Assembly (NCBI RefSeq): GCF_932294415.1
Contig: NC_065542.1
Span: 51,635,406 to 51,699,405, forward strand
DNA from: Quercus robur
Lineage: Eukaryota > Streptophyta > Magnoliopsida > Fagales > Fagaceae
Direction: 5' to 3'
Length of the DNA: 64,000 nt
Part shown: one piece after another, positions 12,193 to 23,844 of the stretch
Numbering within the stretch: position 1 is the stretch's first letter
Layout: every line of letters begins with the position of its first letter
Made by a program: the position numbers and the translations under genes
The notes under the pieces: model-generated
Database searches by the model: none
Told to the model about the DNA's origin: nothing
Seen by the model: only the letters and a program-made list of their open reading frames with translations

Positions 12193-13340
12193 TAGCTTGT
12201 AACCCCATGCACACGCATGGATACACTTAAAGATATACAATAAAATGCATAATATAATTCTATATATATTAGGGGTGTCCAACTCAACCGGTGGCCCAAC
12301 CCACCCAATAAACCCAACCGGACTTGGGCTGATCGTCGGCTGACCCGACTACTCCGGCAGTTGGCAGTGGGTCTTTTTCTCCAGAATCTGATCTAGACGG
12401 TTCAGTCTTGGATCTTCTCCCCAAAACCCGAAGAAACCCAAACCGACCGAGATACATAGCATTTTCTAGCAAGATTTTTTAGATCCCACGAGATCTTAGC
12501 TAGATCCATGAAATCTCTACTAGATTTGGCGAGACCTCGTCGTTTTTGCTTAGATCCAGTTACAATCTAGTGGGTTTTGTTCAAATATGGTTCAGATCTG
12601 CTGAAAATCTAATGGGTTTTGCTCAAATCGGGTGAAACTCCGATGGGTTTTGCTCAAATCCGACTATGATTTGGTTTTTTTTTTTTGCTTAGATCTCGTG
12701 AGTTTTGGACAAATCTAGTGACGATTTGGTGTTTTTTTGCTCAGATCTAGTGAGTTTTGCACTAATTTGGCAAAGATCCGGTGAAAAATATAGATTGCCG
12801 CCGAAAAGAACCTCTAGTAGCATCTTTGACCGATCCAACCGCCGATCAAACAAATTCGATCCAACCTAACCTGTTGGTTTTTGCGGTCGACGACGGGTTT
12901 TCTTGCCGAAAACCCAATGTCATTGGGTTGGTTGCTAGTTGGGCACAAACCCGACCCAGACCAACCCGTGGATACCTCTAATATATATAATTTAAATACT
13001 ACAGATAGTCATTTTTATATTTTATTAACTCTTTAAAAAATTTTGTAAGGATATTATTAGGTATAAAATGTAAACTGTCAATTTTTTTAAATTATTGTGA
13101 AACACTTTTTTTTTTTTTTTACGGTTCATTTATTCTAGACTCTTTAGTTTTTGTACTTAATAACTCACTTGGATGAATATTTATGATGTGGTCCTACATT
13201 TGATTCTAAAATTAAGAAATAAAACTCTTTAAGAATAAATAATTTAAGATATATAGCGTAAAATTAGAACTCTAATTTGGAACTCTAATTTGAGTTTCTT
13301 TCAGTTTCATCTATTCATTTATATATATAGAATATAGATT
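12193..13340 (-). mobile_element. Helitron remnant(s), minus orientation
   Basis: On the minus strand the end reads hairpin CCATGC-gtgt-GCATGG, nine bases, then CTAG followed by T, at 12215-12193. This is a Helitron 3' terminus. A second, decayed terminus of the same form (TTAG plus a weak hairpin) begins near 13341, so the unit probably ends about there with GA before T. It is interrupted by the hAT-like element at 12270-12980. Confidence 0.55.
12270..12980. mobile_element. hAT-like non-autonomous element, 711 bp
   Basis: The ends TAGGGGTGTCCA and its inverted form TAGAGGTATCCA are flanked by ATATATAT on both sides (12262-12269 and 12981-12988). This fits an 8-bp target duplication, although it is low-complexity. 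The interior has imperfect repeats of a roughly 50-bp phrase built on TTTTGCTCAGATC and GTGAGTTTTG. It is GC-richer than its surroundings. No protein is recognised. Confidence 0.65.
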
Positions 13341-13487
13341 AGTGTGTAGCCTTGTGCATATGTACGATTACAACTTAAAATAATCATAATTATACTTTTT
13401 TTTAAAGAAGAGATTCAAATTATACATAGTATTAGCTTACATTTTTTTAAAAACCATATATTTCTAAAATATATAATGGTTTCTCAT

Positions 13488-13518
<31 letters not shown>

Positions 13519-13761
13519 TAAAATTTAATTGGATTTATACTCTTCGGTTTTTTCACCCAATAATTTACTTGCCACAAAAATTAAAAAAACAAATGGACAC
13601 ATGGCGGAAAATTGGACTTCAATTGAAATTCAATTTAGAATCTAATTGAATTTAGACTCTTCAATTTTTACACTCAATAATTTATTTAGCAAAAAATTAA
13701 AAATTAAATGGGACAGGTGGCACAAAATTGAAAATCTAATTTGATTTTCTTTGAGTTTTGG

Positions 13762-13799
<38 letters not shown>

Positions 13800-13820
13800 G
13801 TGTGTGTGTGTGTGTGTGTG
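13341..13820. mobile_element. Helitron-like remnant ending in TA and TG microsatellites
   Basis: The left edge resembles a decayed CTAG plus hairpin end. The body repeats phrases found at 12000-12190. 13760-13798 is (TA)n and 13799-13823 is (TG)n. Confidence 0.35.
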
Positions 13821-14825
13821 TGTATTAGGACATATGTGATTCATGTTAGAAACATATTTCAATCTATAATTGGCTAATCTTTTGACAAAACTTTACTTGT
13901 AATTGGGTAGATCTAGGATGTATTTAATGCTTCAAGGAACAAGAGTTCAAGTCCAAGTGTTAAAGCCATGCAAGCTTGTCCAAGAATCAAGTGAAGAATT
14001 GTTGCATTTTAAAGCTTGACAGATAGCATCTATTGAGGTTTAAAAGGCAAACTTAGCCCAATGCTCAAAAGTTGCTCAATAGATGACCTATCTATAGAGA
14101 TTTACAAAAATCAGTTTTTTAGATCTAATTTCACACAAATCCGCGTATAGTTGTTTGGCTTTCTTTTCTCACAACCCTAAACATATATAAGGATTATTTT
14201 AAGGGCCGTCACAGATGATGCAAGTGAGTGCAACTTGATGCAAAGGTTTTTCACAAGTATATTGTGACCAGAGACAATTTGCCCTAGTTCATCTTTCTTT
14301 TGAAGAAGTTGCTGCGTTTGTACATCGTAGGGTTTTGTAACCAAGGAGCTTCGTGATCTTCATTGTGTTGATGAACTGAAGAACTTTGCAGCCAATGTCC
14401 TTCTCAAGTTGGTGGTTAGTTACGTATTGGGAGTCGTGCATCAATTGGTTAGTCACGTACTGGGAGCCATGCATTGAAAATGAGAGATTGTCACTACAGA
14501 ACAAGTCCAATTGGGTATTGGGGTAAGGGTTTAACTGTAGATTAGTATAAGGTACTAAGATTCTTTTACTTGTAATCGCTTGTTGTGTTAATAGTGGATT
14601 CTCAGGAGTGGTGATCTTAAAATCACCTAGTAAGGTGTTTGCCTTGGAGGTTTTCCCCATTCGTAAACAAATCACCGTGTCAACTTTATTTTCCGCTGCA
14701 TATTAACTTAATTAGTGATTTATTTGTACTACCACGCGTATTGCATGTTAATCGGATTAATTAATTAACTTGGTTAATTAATTGGTTAATTCATCACAAT
14801 GAGTCACTACATTCTTGACCTATCA
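13821..14825 (+). mobile_element. Probable Ty1/copia-type solo LTR
   Basis: It begins TGTATTAGGACATATGTG and has, near the right end, the conserved phrase GGTTTTCCCCATTCG followed by CCGCTGCAT, which I associate with copia LTR ends. It closes near TATCA at 14825. No gag-pol or PBS follows, so it would be a solo LTR. The 128-residue minus-strand open frame at 14289-14675 lies inside it and is not a gene. No target duplication was found. Confidence 0.5.
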
Positions 14826-14989
14826 ATTTATATATTAAGAGAAAAAATAATTTGAAAATAGTCATTACTATTAATAATTAATGAGTATAATAATTACAAA
14901 AAGAAAAATATAAGTCTCAACAAAAACTTATTGCAAGGATTTGTACAACTTTTTCTTAAAAACAAAAAAAGGATTTATACAAATAAAAT

Positions 14990-15778
14990 TGTAGGGTCAC
15001 AATTTGGGGCCCAAGCCCAACAGATATGGGGCCTTGGTCTAAAGAGCCCAGAAGCAATGAATTTGTAGAGAGTGGGCTATAGAACTAGGTCTTAGCGAAG
15101 TGGACAGTGGTTAATATTGGGCTATACTACAATTGAACACAAGTGAAGCATGTTAGTATTCCTAGATTCTCAGTCCGAGGAGATGAAATGAACGTATGCT
15201 GGTCCTTGTTCGAAGATTACGGTTATTTGTACTGTTCCTCTCTTCTCCTTTCTTTTTCTCTCGCAGTTCCCCATGGGGACTCCCTTTCTTATATAGTCTT
15301 CTTGAAGCCATCGTGGCCTTACACTTATTGATCATCTGGACCCTTACTTGAGTGCTTGTCCCATCGGACACCCCCTTTCAGCCTTCTGTGAGTTGTGGTA
15401 GCCAAGACAGCACTGTTCACAGATCCTCTCCACATTAATGCGGTCAGAAAAGTAGTTGCAATGCATTTAATGTGGCAGCAACAGCAGCAACCTCTCCTTG
15501 GACACCTTACGTTTCCTTCTTTCATACGGGTCTGTGGGACTCATCCCTACTACTAATGTCTGTTGGGGTGGGTCCTTCTAGTAGACAGAGTGCATGTTTG
15601 AGCCATACTCATCACGTCCGAGGAGGCATTTCTCCTTGGATCGTCCTTTAAATGTCTCCCTCTCCATGATAGCTGGGCTGGGAGCCCTTTTGGCATCTAT
15701 TTCCTCTCCTTGGACATGGCTAATCTTCTCGTATGGGGCTCAAGGCCCATTATATGATTTTGGGCCTTTGCCTTTACA
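14990..15778 (-). repeat. 3' LTR of the Tat element (789 bp)
   Basis: On the minus strand it runs from TGTAAAGGCAAAGG to GTGACCCTACA, keeping TG...CA ends. A TATA box is at about 15288-15295 on the minus strand. The 60-70 residue open frames here are LTR noise. Confidence 0.9.
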
Positions 15779-15795
15779 ATAGCCCCTCAAAATTC
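15779..15795 (-). other. Polypurine tract of the Tat element
   Basis: On the minus strand, TTTTGAGGGGCTAT directly precedes the TGTA start of the 3' LTR. The same 14 bases precede the 3' LTR of the element at 30836-36593. Confidence 0.85.
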
Positions 15796-16055
15796 TGGTT
15801 TTTCCCTCTTATCCGAGGAGAAAAAGGTGGAATTTTGATATTTAATGGATAAATCATCACAACTCCTTAAGTCACGCGTGTGGGAGTACCGTTTCACGTG
15901 ACCCATTATTGCTACTGGTGCTTCGTAGCCCACGAGGCGCCATTAATTGCACCAGGTGCCTCTATGTCCCCTCACATCCAACGGTGGGGTGCTTAATCAA
16001 CGGTAGAGGTTCCTCAATACTTTGGGCGGGAGTAATCCCGTTCATTTTTCCTCAC

Positions 16056-16064
16056 TATATAAGG
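16056..16064 (+). promoter_or_regulatory. TATA box of the antisense gene
   Basis: TATATAAGG lies about 270 bp upstream of the first ATG (16329). It is outside the LTR and in the right orientation, with a pyrimidine-rich stretch after it. A start of transcription near 16090 is inferred. Confidence 0.5.
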
Positions 16065-16328
16065 CTCCTAAGGGAGATTACTTTCCCTTTTTTAGAAAAG
16101 ACATTTAAGCATTCCAGAGAACTTCAACATTTTCTCTCGCAATATACTCAGAGTCCATAGCCATTCCTGTAAGGATTCTCGGCGGATCCTTTGAAAGCTC
16201 GAGAGATTTAGAACTCGCACTTCCCGTAAGTGTTCACTTCCTCATATTCCCTTACTCCCCTTCTTTGTCGTTCTCCTCGGACTCCTTTCGTTTGTAAACC
16301 TTTCTCCGTGCCCTTTAGGGTTAATAGG

Positions 16329-18805
16329 ATGGGTAAGTTTAAGAGCCTAGTAGATTCCCTGGCCGGCATGGAAGGCTTTAGGGCCAAATACCATATCTTG
16401 CAAGGAGTGGGTCTTGAATATTTTTCCTCGGATCAAATCCTAACCAAGAGAGAAACGGGGCAGGCCGTCATTCCTATGATCACTTTCGTAGAAGGAGGGA
16501 TGACGATTCCCTTGGGTAGGATAACTAGGGATTACTTGCGCGGCCATAGGTTGGCCCCCCACTAGTACGCCACTAACATGTTCCGGATTCTAGGGTGCGT
16601 AGACGCTTTGAATGAACAGATGAACCTCGGTCTCTCATGGCACGATGTTGTTCACTTGTACGAGTGCCATTGCCTTTCCGAGTCGTATTACCTGAAATCC
16701 AGGTCCGATGAGGTGAGGCTGATATCCTGCCTTCCCAAGTCCAACAAAGGCTTGAAGGACAATTATTTGATTGTCTCCGGAGCATGGCACGACGGTCTTC
16801 GCTGCCTAGTTAGGGCAAAAGCACCAGGTGGGACACTCTAGGATCAGGTCCCTCGGCGAGGATCTTAGTTTTGAGTTTTCCTTTCACTTGTTTTGGTCTT
16901 GGTTTTGGTTGCTTGCTTTCTCGAATTGACATAACCCTTCCTTTGGATGTTTTGCAGACAAAGTACACACTACTCCAAGGATCAGCCTGGTCAACGTCCA
17001 AGCTCTCAGCTACCTTTTAAGGTCCGAGATTTTTGTGAGCGAGGACGGGCAGTTGCGGGCCGCTCACCTCATCTTGGACTATGAGCCGCTTTCTCATGCC
17101 TTCGTGGACGTGGGCGAGGCGATAAGGGCTGGGAGTCCCCGGCTAGCACGCATTGACGTTTCTAAGCCGGGCTTCTTAACTCGAAGGGACTTACCACTAG
17201 TCCAACCGCCCACTCAACGCGTTCCCCAGGAGGTAGCTGTTCCAAGGGAAGGAATTGACTCCTTGCACTCGTCCCTCGAAGCTGAAATCGATCATTTCCA
17301 CTTTAACAGGGAGGGCGAGGTATCAACAAGGCCCGTAGAGCTCTCAGATTCCGGCTCAGATCTTGATCACTTCTCGGCAGCTCACTCTCCTAGACTAATA
17401 GTTACTCGAATCGACACGAGCCAAGAAATTGAAGAGGAAGGCATGAACTTAAAGCCAAGATCTGGTCTGCGGGGCCTTATGTCCAACGGGAACAAAGGGT
17501 AATCCTCCAAGGATACCCCTAAGGAGCAAGTTCCTGCCACCCTTCCTCCTCCTCCTTCTCCTTCCACTGACTCCATACTATAGCCCATTCCACACTTGAG
17601 GCGGAAAAGGCTAGTTGAAGAACTGGAGGAGGGTGAGGTCGGCCCCCAAAAGGCCAAACAGGAGAAAAAAGGCAAAGAGCCTAACGATAAGAGGGCGAAG
17701 TCTATTGATAGCCGAGATGAGGCTGCCCTTAGAAGGGAGCAGCGCACCTGGTCTCCCTGACTGGAATTGGACGGCGCTCCCATCCCATGGGATGCAACCC
17801 TTTGGGAGTCCCAATGGGGACAGGCGTCGTATCTCACCGAGGCCCTGCAGCAGCCCCTCCTCTTGCCTCGCGACATGGACGAGCTCCAAACTACTAGGCA
17901 ACCAGACCTCTTCATGTCATTGAAGAAAGACCTCGCTATGGTAAAATGAAGATTCTCCCTTGTTCAGGTTCCTTATTCTGTGCTTGTCTACTTGTCGTTT
18001 TTGTTTTAATGATTCTTCCATTACTTCTATGCAGGTCACCCAGCAAATCTTCATGGCCGAGGAGTGGGTGATGAATTCCCGGGAGGAGGTGAACGCTGAG
18101 GTTTAGTCCCGCCTTGCCGCGAAGAAAGCTGTGGGTGTCCTTAGGCTGGAAAAAGAGCGCCTAAATGAGAAGATTAAAGAGGCTATTAAGGCTCGGGACA
18201 GTGCTGAGGCGGGCCTTAAGACCACAACGAGGCAAGCCGAGGACATGCATTAGCAGCTTCATTTAACAGAAATAAACCTTGCAACCTAGAAGCAAATGGT
18301 CTCGGACCTTAAGGCGCAGCTGCAACAGTCGAAGGAGGCAGCTCGTTTGGCCAGGGAGGCGGCCGAGGCAGCGATGGCAACCTCTTATAAGCACGGGGTG
18401 AAGGACACTGAAGCCAGGCTGACCGAGGAGGTGGCTGTGGTTTGCAGGGACTACGTCACCGAGTCCTGGGGAGTAGCCATGGACCGGGCGGCAGTTCCTG
18501 CGGACTCCGAGCTTAAGAGAATCGAGAATATCTTCTTCCTTGAGGATATTCCTGAGATTCTAGGTTCGGATCCTTCTGAGGAGCTCCCTTTCGCCCCGAC
18601 CACTGTTCCTAATTCCATCGTTCCTGAGGGGAAAGGGGTGGACGAGGAGGCATAGCCACTAGCCAAAGACAAGTCATCTGAGGACGCCCTCATAATTAGA
18701 TACGTTGTCTCGCGGGCCAAGGATGCTGGACCTAAACCTAAAGCAGGAGATGATCATCCCGAGGTTGATGGTCCTACAAAAAGTTCAACCCAAGATAAAG
18801 CCTAG
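16329..18805 (+). pseudogene. Antisense three-exon gene (aORF) within the Tat element
   Basis: A gene runs opposite to gag-pol. Exon 1 is 16329-16827, exon 2 is 16958-17940 and exon 3 is 18035-18805. Both introns have GT...AG ends with TTTTGCAG and TATGCAG acceptors, and the reading phase carries through both junctions to TAG at 18803-18805. About 825 codons would result. Exon 1 encodes a domain with FRAKYHILQGVGLEYFSSDQ. Exon 2 contains an acidic, Pro-rich part and a Lys/Arg-rich part. Exon 3 is an Ala/Glu/Lys-rich coiled coil. Stops in the frame (16563, 17500, 17581, 17758, 18104, 18251, 18287, 18653) show it is dead. I cannot assign a function. Antisense ORFs at this position are known in Tat-lineage elements. 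Confidence 0.75.
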
Positions 18806-19087
18806 GACTTTAGTGTAGGGTTTCTTTTGTAGTTGTTTTGTTCTGCTTTCCATTTCCTTGGCTTTTGTTAATGTTTGTAAGATAACTTCTTTTGGAGCTT
18901 AATGAATGATATAATTTCTTCTTCTTCGAACTTTTATTTTACTACTTTAACTTTTACTTTCATTGTGAATGAATTTTGACTGTGTTGCTAGATTTCCAAT
19001 GATAATTCATTATTCACAGTTTAAGTAATACAGCTAAGTATGAATAAGAGAAAAAGACTCTTCCCCCATGACTTTGCATCCTTTCTA

Positions 19088-19500
19088 AATGATTAATTTC
19101 CCCCAAGCCTGTAGTTCAAGGGGCCACGCAGGACCTGGGTTCTGTTTAACACTTGGATAAAAACGCGTGGTGATTAATTTCCCCCAAGCTTTTGGTCGAG
19201 GAGCCACGTAGGACCTGGGTTCTGTTTAACACTTGGATAAAAATGCGTAGTGGTTAATTTCCCCCAAGCCTGTGGTCCAAAGAGCCACGTAGGACTTGGA
19301 TTCTGTTTAACACTTGGATAAAAATGCGTAGTGGTTAATTTCCCCCAAGCTTGTGGTCCGAGGAGCCACGCAGGACCTGGGTTCTATTTAACACTTGGAT
19401 AAAAATGCATAGTGGTTAATTTCCCCCAAGCCTGTGATCCGAGGAGCCAATCAAGACCTGGGTTCTGTTTAACACTTAGATAAAAACGCGAGGTAGGTAA
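19088..19500 (-). repeat. 81-bp tandem repeat, five copies, in the Tat element
   Basis: The word TTAATTTCCCCCAAGC starts units at about 19091, 19172, 19252, 19333 and 19414, a period of 80-81 bp. Each unit has CGAGGAGCCACG-like and TTAACACTTGGATAA phrases. It lies between integrase and the antisense gene. Its reverse complement shares ACAGAACC, TCCTCGGACC and GGGGAAA, in that order, with the 81-bp unit at 31708-33000. Confidence 0.9.
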
Positions 19501-19903
19501 CACAAAGGCTTTTCACAATAGAAAGGTGTATCAAGAGCTGGAACTTTCATTAATAATAGTACCTTTTCAGGTTGTTTACATTCCAGGGGCGTGGTACTAC
19601 ATGCTCGTCCAAATCTTCTAAGAAGTATGCCCCTATGCCGGCCACTGAAGTGATACGGTATGGCCCTTCCTAATTTGGTCCGAGCTTTCCCCATGCGGGA
19701 TTTTTTGCAGTGCCCAAAACTTTTCTTAATACCAGGTCCCCAGGTACTAGTGGCCTTAGCTTTACCTTGGCGTCATAACCTTGCTTAAGTTTGTGTTGGT
19801 AGTAGGCGAGTTGGACCATTGCTCTTTCCCTTCTTTCCTCGATAAGGTCTAAGCTCTTTTCCAGCAGCCCATTGTTGCCATTAGGACAGAATGAGCTGGT
19901 CTT

Positions 19904-20839
19904 CTATGTTGGAAAGTTTGTTTCTAGCAGAATGACAGCCTCGGCCCCATAGGTCATCGAAAGGGGGGTCTCCCCCGTCGATCTGCAGGGCGTGGTTCGA
20001 TACGTCCACAGGACATGTGGTAGCTCTTCCACCCATCTCCCTTTCGTGTCGTCTAACCTCTTCTTCAGCCCATTTACTATGACCTTGTTGACGGCTTCGA
20101 CTTGCCCATTCCCCTGGGGGTAAGCCGGTGTGGAGTATCTATTCGCAATTCCCAACTCGCTGCAGTACCTTCTGAAAGCCTTAGTATCGAACTGAAGACT
20201 GTTGTCCGAGATCAGGGTGTGAGGGACTCCGAACCTGGTGATGATGTTTCTCCAGACAAACTTCTTGGCATCCACGTCTCTGATATTTGCCAGTGATTCG
20301 GCTTCGACCCATTTAGTGAAGTAATCAGTGTCGACGAGTAGATATCTCTTGTTCCCCATCGCTTTAGGAAATGGCCCTAGGATATCCAAGCCCCACTGAG
20401 CAAACGGCCAAGGGCTAAACAGCGGATTGAGGGTCCCCCTTAGTTAATGTATATTTGGGGTAAACCTCTGGCATTGGTCGCACTTTTTTACATATTCGTG
20501 TGCCTCTTTCTGCATGTTCGGCCACCAGTAACCTTGGGTTATGGCTCTATGGGATAAGGACCTACCCCCTGCATGGCTCCCGCAAATTCCTTCGTGCAAT
20601 TCCTCTAGGATAAGCTCCATGACGTTAGGGTGTACGCAAAGTAAGTACGATCTTGAAAATGAGCACTTATACAGTTTCAAGTCTTCGGACAACCAGAATC
20701 GAGAAGTTTTTCTTCTAATCTTGTTGGCCTCGCTCTTTTCTTCGGGTAAGACGTCCTCCTTCAAAAATAGTATTAAAGGGTCCATCCAACTAGGCCCCAC
20801 TTTGATGTTGTGGACATGGCCCGCTTCCGTCTTCACCAC
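19904..20839 (-). pseudogene. Tat-element integrase
   Basis: 20839-20444 contains the H2C2 zinc-binding domain (HEGICGSHAGGRSL ... YWWPNM ... CDQCQRF). 20389-19904 contains the DDE core: D in LVDTDYFTKWVEA, D in TLISDN and E in NGQVEAVNKV, all present. A stop and frame break lies between the two near 20390-20444. The C-terminal part after 19904 is degraded. Known role: inserts the element cDNA into the chromosome and leaves a 5-bp duplication, which is what is seen here. Confidence 0.85.
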
Positions 20840-20857
20840 CGAGGGCTTGTGTAGATC

Positions 20858-21409
20858 TTACACAAGTATAACTTGAGGTAAACATTGAGCTGAGGAGGTG
20901 GCTAGGGTTGCCAGAGAATCGGTGTGGGTGTTTCCACTTCTGGAGATGTGCATTAGGCTAAAAGAGTCAAAACGCAACTGCAGGCGTTTAGCTTGGTCTA
21001 GGTACTCTTGCATTCTTTCATCCCTTGCTTCTAATTCCCCATTTACTTGTCCCACAATAAGTCTTGAGTCCGAGTACATGCTTACAGATTTTCCGCTCAA
21101 TATCTTGGCCATGGACATTCCTTCCAGCAGGGCTTCATATTCTGCCTCGTTATTCGTGGCTGAGAAGCCTAGTCTCAGCGATTTTTCAATGGAAATCCCC
21201 TCGGGGAAAATCAGGACTAGCCCTACCCCAGAGCCCCTTTGATTCGCTGCGCTATCAACGTAGACTTTCCAACAGGTGGGGCCTTGCAGGGAGATTGCGC
21301 CAACCGATTTTTCATCCATGCTTCGCATTTCTTCTTCTTCTAGCGAGGGTTCAGCAAACTCAGCCACCAGATCCGTGAGGATTTGGCCTTTTATGGTGGT
21401 GCGGGGCAT
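20858..21409 (-). pseudogene. Tat-element RNase H domain
   Basis: A 183-residue open frame carries an RNase H fold. The acidic residues are visible in YVDSAANQRGSG, in NNEAEYEALLEG and in MYSDSRLIVGQ, and HTDSLATLA lies near the end. It would remove the RNA strand during reverse transcription. This domain has no stop, but its flanks do. The domain type (NEAEYEAL, SDS) fits the additional RNase H found in Tat elements. Confidence 0.85.
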
Positions 21410-22644
21410 GTACTTAATGTCGAAGGTGCCTAAAACGGTGCCCCATTTAGCAATTCTTCCTGTGTAATCAGTGCTCTAGAGTATAGACCTGAGCGGGAGT
21501 TGGGTTAGAACAATGATTGTGTGTGTCTGGAAATAATGGGGGAGCTTTCGTGTGGCTTGAACGACCATCAGGATGGCCTTTTCCAAGGGAAGGTAGCAAA
21601 TCTTAGCCTCATGCAATGACTTGCTCACATAGTAGACAGGCCGTTATACGCAGTTGTCCACTCGTATCAGCACTAAGCTTACTGCATGAAGGGCCACGAC
21701 AATGTAAGCGAACAAAACTCCATCAACTTCGAGGCTAGACATGATGGGTGGCCGAGACAGATACTCTTTGAGTTGTTGGAAGGCCAAAGCGCACTCTTCG
21801 GTCTACTCGAACCCTTTCCATCTGTTTAACAAGAGAAAGAAAGGTCTGCACCTATTCGTCGAGCGAGAGATAAAATGGTTTAAAGCGGCAATCACGTTGA
21901 TAAGCTTTTGGACCTCCTTGGGATTCCGAAGGGGCTGCATGCTGTGGATAGCTCTAATTTGGTCAAGGCTGACTTCGATACCTCTGTGGGTCACCATATA
22001 TCCCAAGAACTTTCTTGATGCCACCCCGAATGAACACTTGGACGCCTTGAGGCACAGCCTGTGTCTTCTCAGAATTTCAAAGATGTCGCCGAGGTCTCTC
22101 ACATCTTAGTCATCATCCTCTGGTAGGTGGAACCGGCGTTCTTCAAACCGAAAGGCATCACTTTATAATGATAGTTTTCGATGGGGGTGACGAAAGCTGT
22201 CTTTTCTTGGTCGTCCACGGTCAGGGGTATTTGATGGTATCCTTGAAAGGCATCTAAGAAGCTCATTCGAGGGTGTCCCATGGTTACGTCTACCAACCGA
22301 TCTATCCAAGGCATAGGGAAGGGGTCCTTTGAGCAGGCCTTATTCAGGTCCGTGAAGTCCACACAGACTCGCCATTTTCTGATCTTTTTCTTCACCACTA
22401 CAGTATTGGCTAGCCACTCAGGGTAGAAAACTTCTTTGATAGCCCCTGCTTTCTTAAGTTTCATCACCTCCTCCCTGACTGCATTAGCATGTTCTTTCGA
22501 CGGCCGCCTAGGGGGTTGCTTCTTGGGCGTAGTGGATGGACTAACGTTAAGGTGGTGGCATATGAAGTCTGGATCGACCCCCGGAGCCTCGTAAGCGTCC
22601 CATGCAAACACGTCCACATTTTCCCTAAGGAAATCAATTAGCAA
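21410..22644 (-). pseudogene. Tat-element reverse transcriptase, catalytic motif missing
   Basis: 22644-22099 (181 residues) holds the fingers and palm start, with WRVCVDFTDLNKACSKDPFP, FLDAFQGYHQI and VMPFGLKNAGSTYQ. The frame then hits a stop. The next frame (22102-21803) resumes at DLGDIFEILRRHRL and FLGYMVTHRGIE. The intervening stretch that normally carries the YxDD catalytic aspartates is absent, about 20-25 residues by comparison with the family. The RT is therefore catalytically dead. The remaining connection domain (21800-21410) is interrupted by stops. Confidence 0.85.
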
Positions 22645-22866
22645 TGCTTTCTCTTAGGGAGGTAGTTCCGAGCTGACTTGAAAGAATCTTTCTAGATCAG
22701 TGCCCACAGGAACCTTTTCCGAATCCTTGCAATTTGCCTCCTCAGCTGGTCCCCTACCTGTCATGGCCAGGGTTGTTAATTGCTATAAGTCGTTCTCGGT
22801 AGAGGTTGAGGGTTCGGCCTTCGGCCGTCGTGAGATGGCGGACACTATGCATTGCCGAGCCATGGC

Positions 22867-23210
22867 CTAGTCCCCTATGACTTCTTTGACCTGACCTTCC
22901 GACAGGTATTTCACCTTCTGGTGCAGGGTAGAGAAAATAGCCCCTAAGGCATGAAGCAAGGGCCTAGCTACAATGGCTGTGTAGGGCGAGTATACGACCA
23001 CCACTATGAAGTCCACCTCCACTATGTCCGAGTCTGTTTGTATGAGCAGTCTAACTTGGCCTCTCGGAATGACGGTTTTCCCTTCAAAGCTCACCAAAGG
23101 GGAGTTGTATGCCATCAAGTCTTCGGGTCTCAGATTTAGCCCCTTGTATTAGTCGGGGTACATTACTTCCACAGCGCTGCCCTGATCGACTAACACTCTC
23201 TTTATGTCAT
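22867..23210 (-). pseudogene. Tat-element aspartic protease region
   Basis: On the minus strand, about 23200-23150 encodes the active-site segment [14 protein letters not shown] (DQG where many families have DTG or DSG). An amber-type stop follows near 23150. The 83-residue frame 23118-22867 continues the fold with LMAYNSPLVSFEGK-like and LPYTAIVARPLLHALGA-like strands. The protease would process Gag-Pol. It is separated from RT by a stretch with stops. Confidence 0.65.
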
Positions 23211-23844
23211 ATCCCCCAATTCTAAGCGTGACGACTAGAGCATCATCGTGGGGTTGGATAGTTCCGACCTTATCCTCATCTGAGAATCTCAACATGGGTG
23301 AGGCCATCCTCTTAGCCTTCTTAGACTCACGGTCGTCAACCTCAGCGGGGAGTCAGGTGACCGACATTACTCTGGAAGGATGGGAACCGGTCCTTCCTGG
23401 AGCGGCGAGAATGACATTTATCATGCCAATAGGCGGTCTCAAGGTGTTTTTCCATGTCTCAACGTTCGTCCGTTCTTGTCGGCCACTGGAATGATGCAGG
23501 AGATGACTTAATTTTTCCTTTCAGACCAGCTGGTCCAAGTGGTTTTTCAGGTTTCTGCAGTCATCGGTGGTGTGCCCCGGTTCTTGGTGGTTTTGACAAT
23601 ATAGATTCTGGTTGCGTTTCGTGGGGTCGCCTGCCATCCTATTTGGTCATTTGAAGAATGGTTCGTTCCTGATTTTCTCCAAAATTTGATGTAATGGGTC
23701 TTGGAACACAGTGTGGACTGCCTGCACACTGGCGGATCCCGGTTGCTCCATGTAATCTCTTCTCGATCGGTGGTTGTTGCTAAATCAGTCCGACCTGAAG
23801 TCCCTTCTCTCCTGAGTGACAACCTTCGCTTTCCCCTTACCCAC

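Noticed and set aside
14289..14675. 128-residue minus-strand open frame
   Set aside because: It lies wholly inside the probable copia solo LTR and shows no protein similarity.
17382..17915. 177-residue minus-strand open frame
   Set aside because: It is a shadow of exon 2 of the antisense gene, whose frame continuity across two introns is better supported. No retroelement motif is present.
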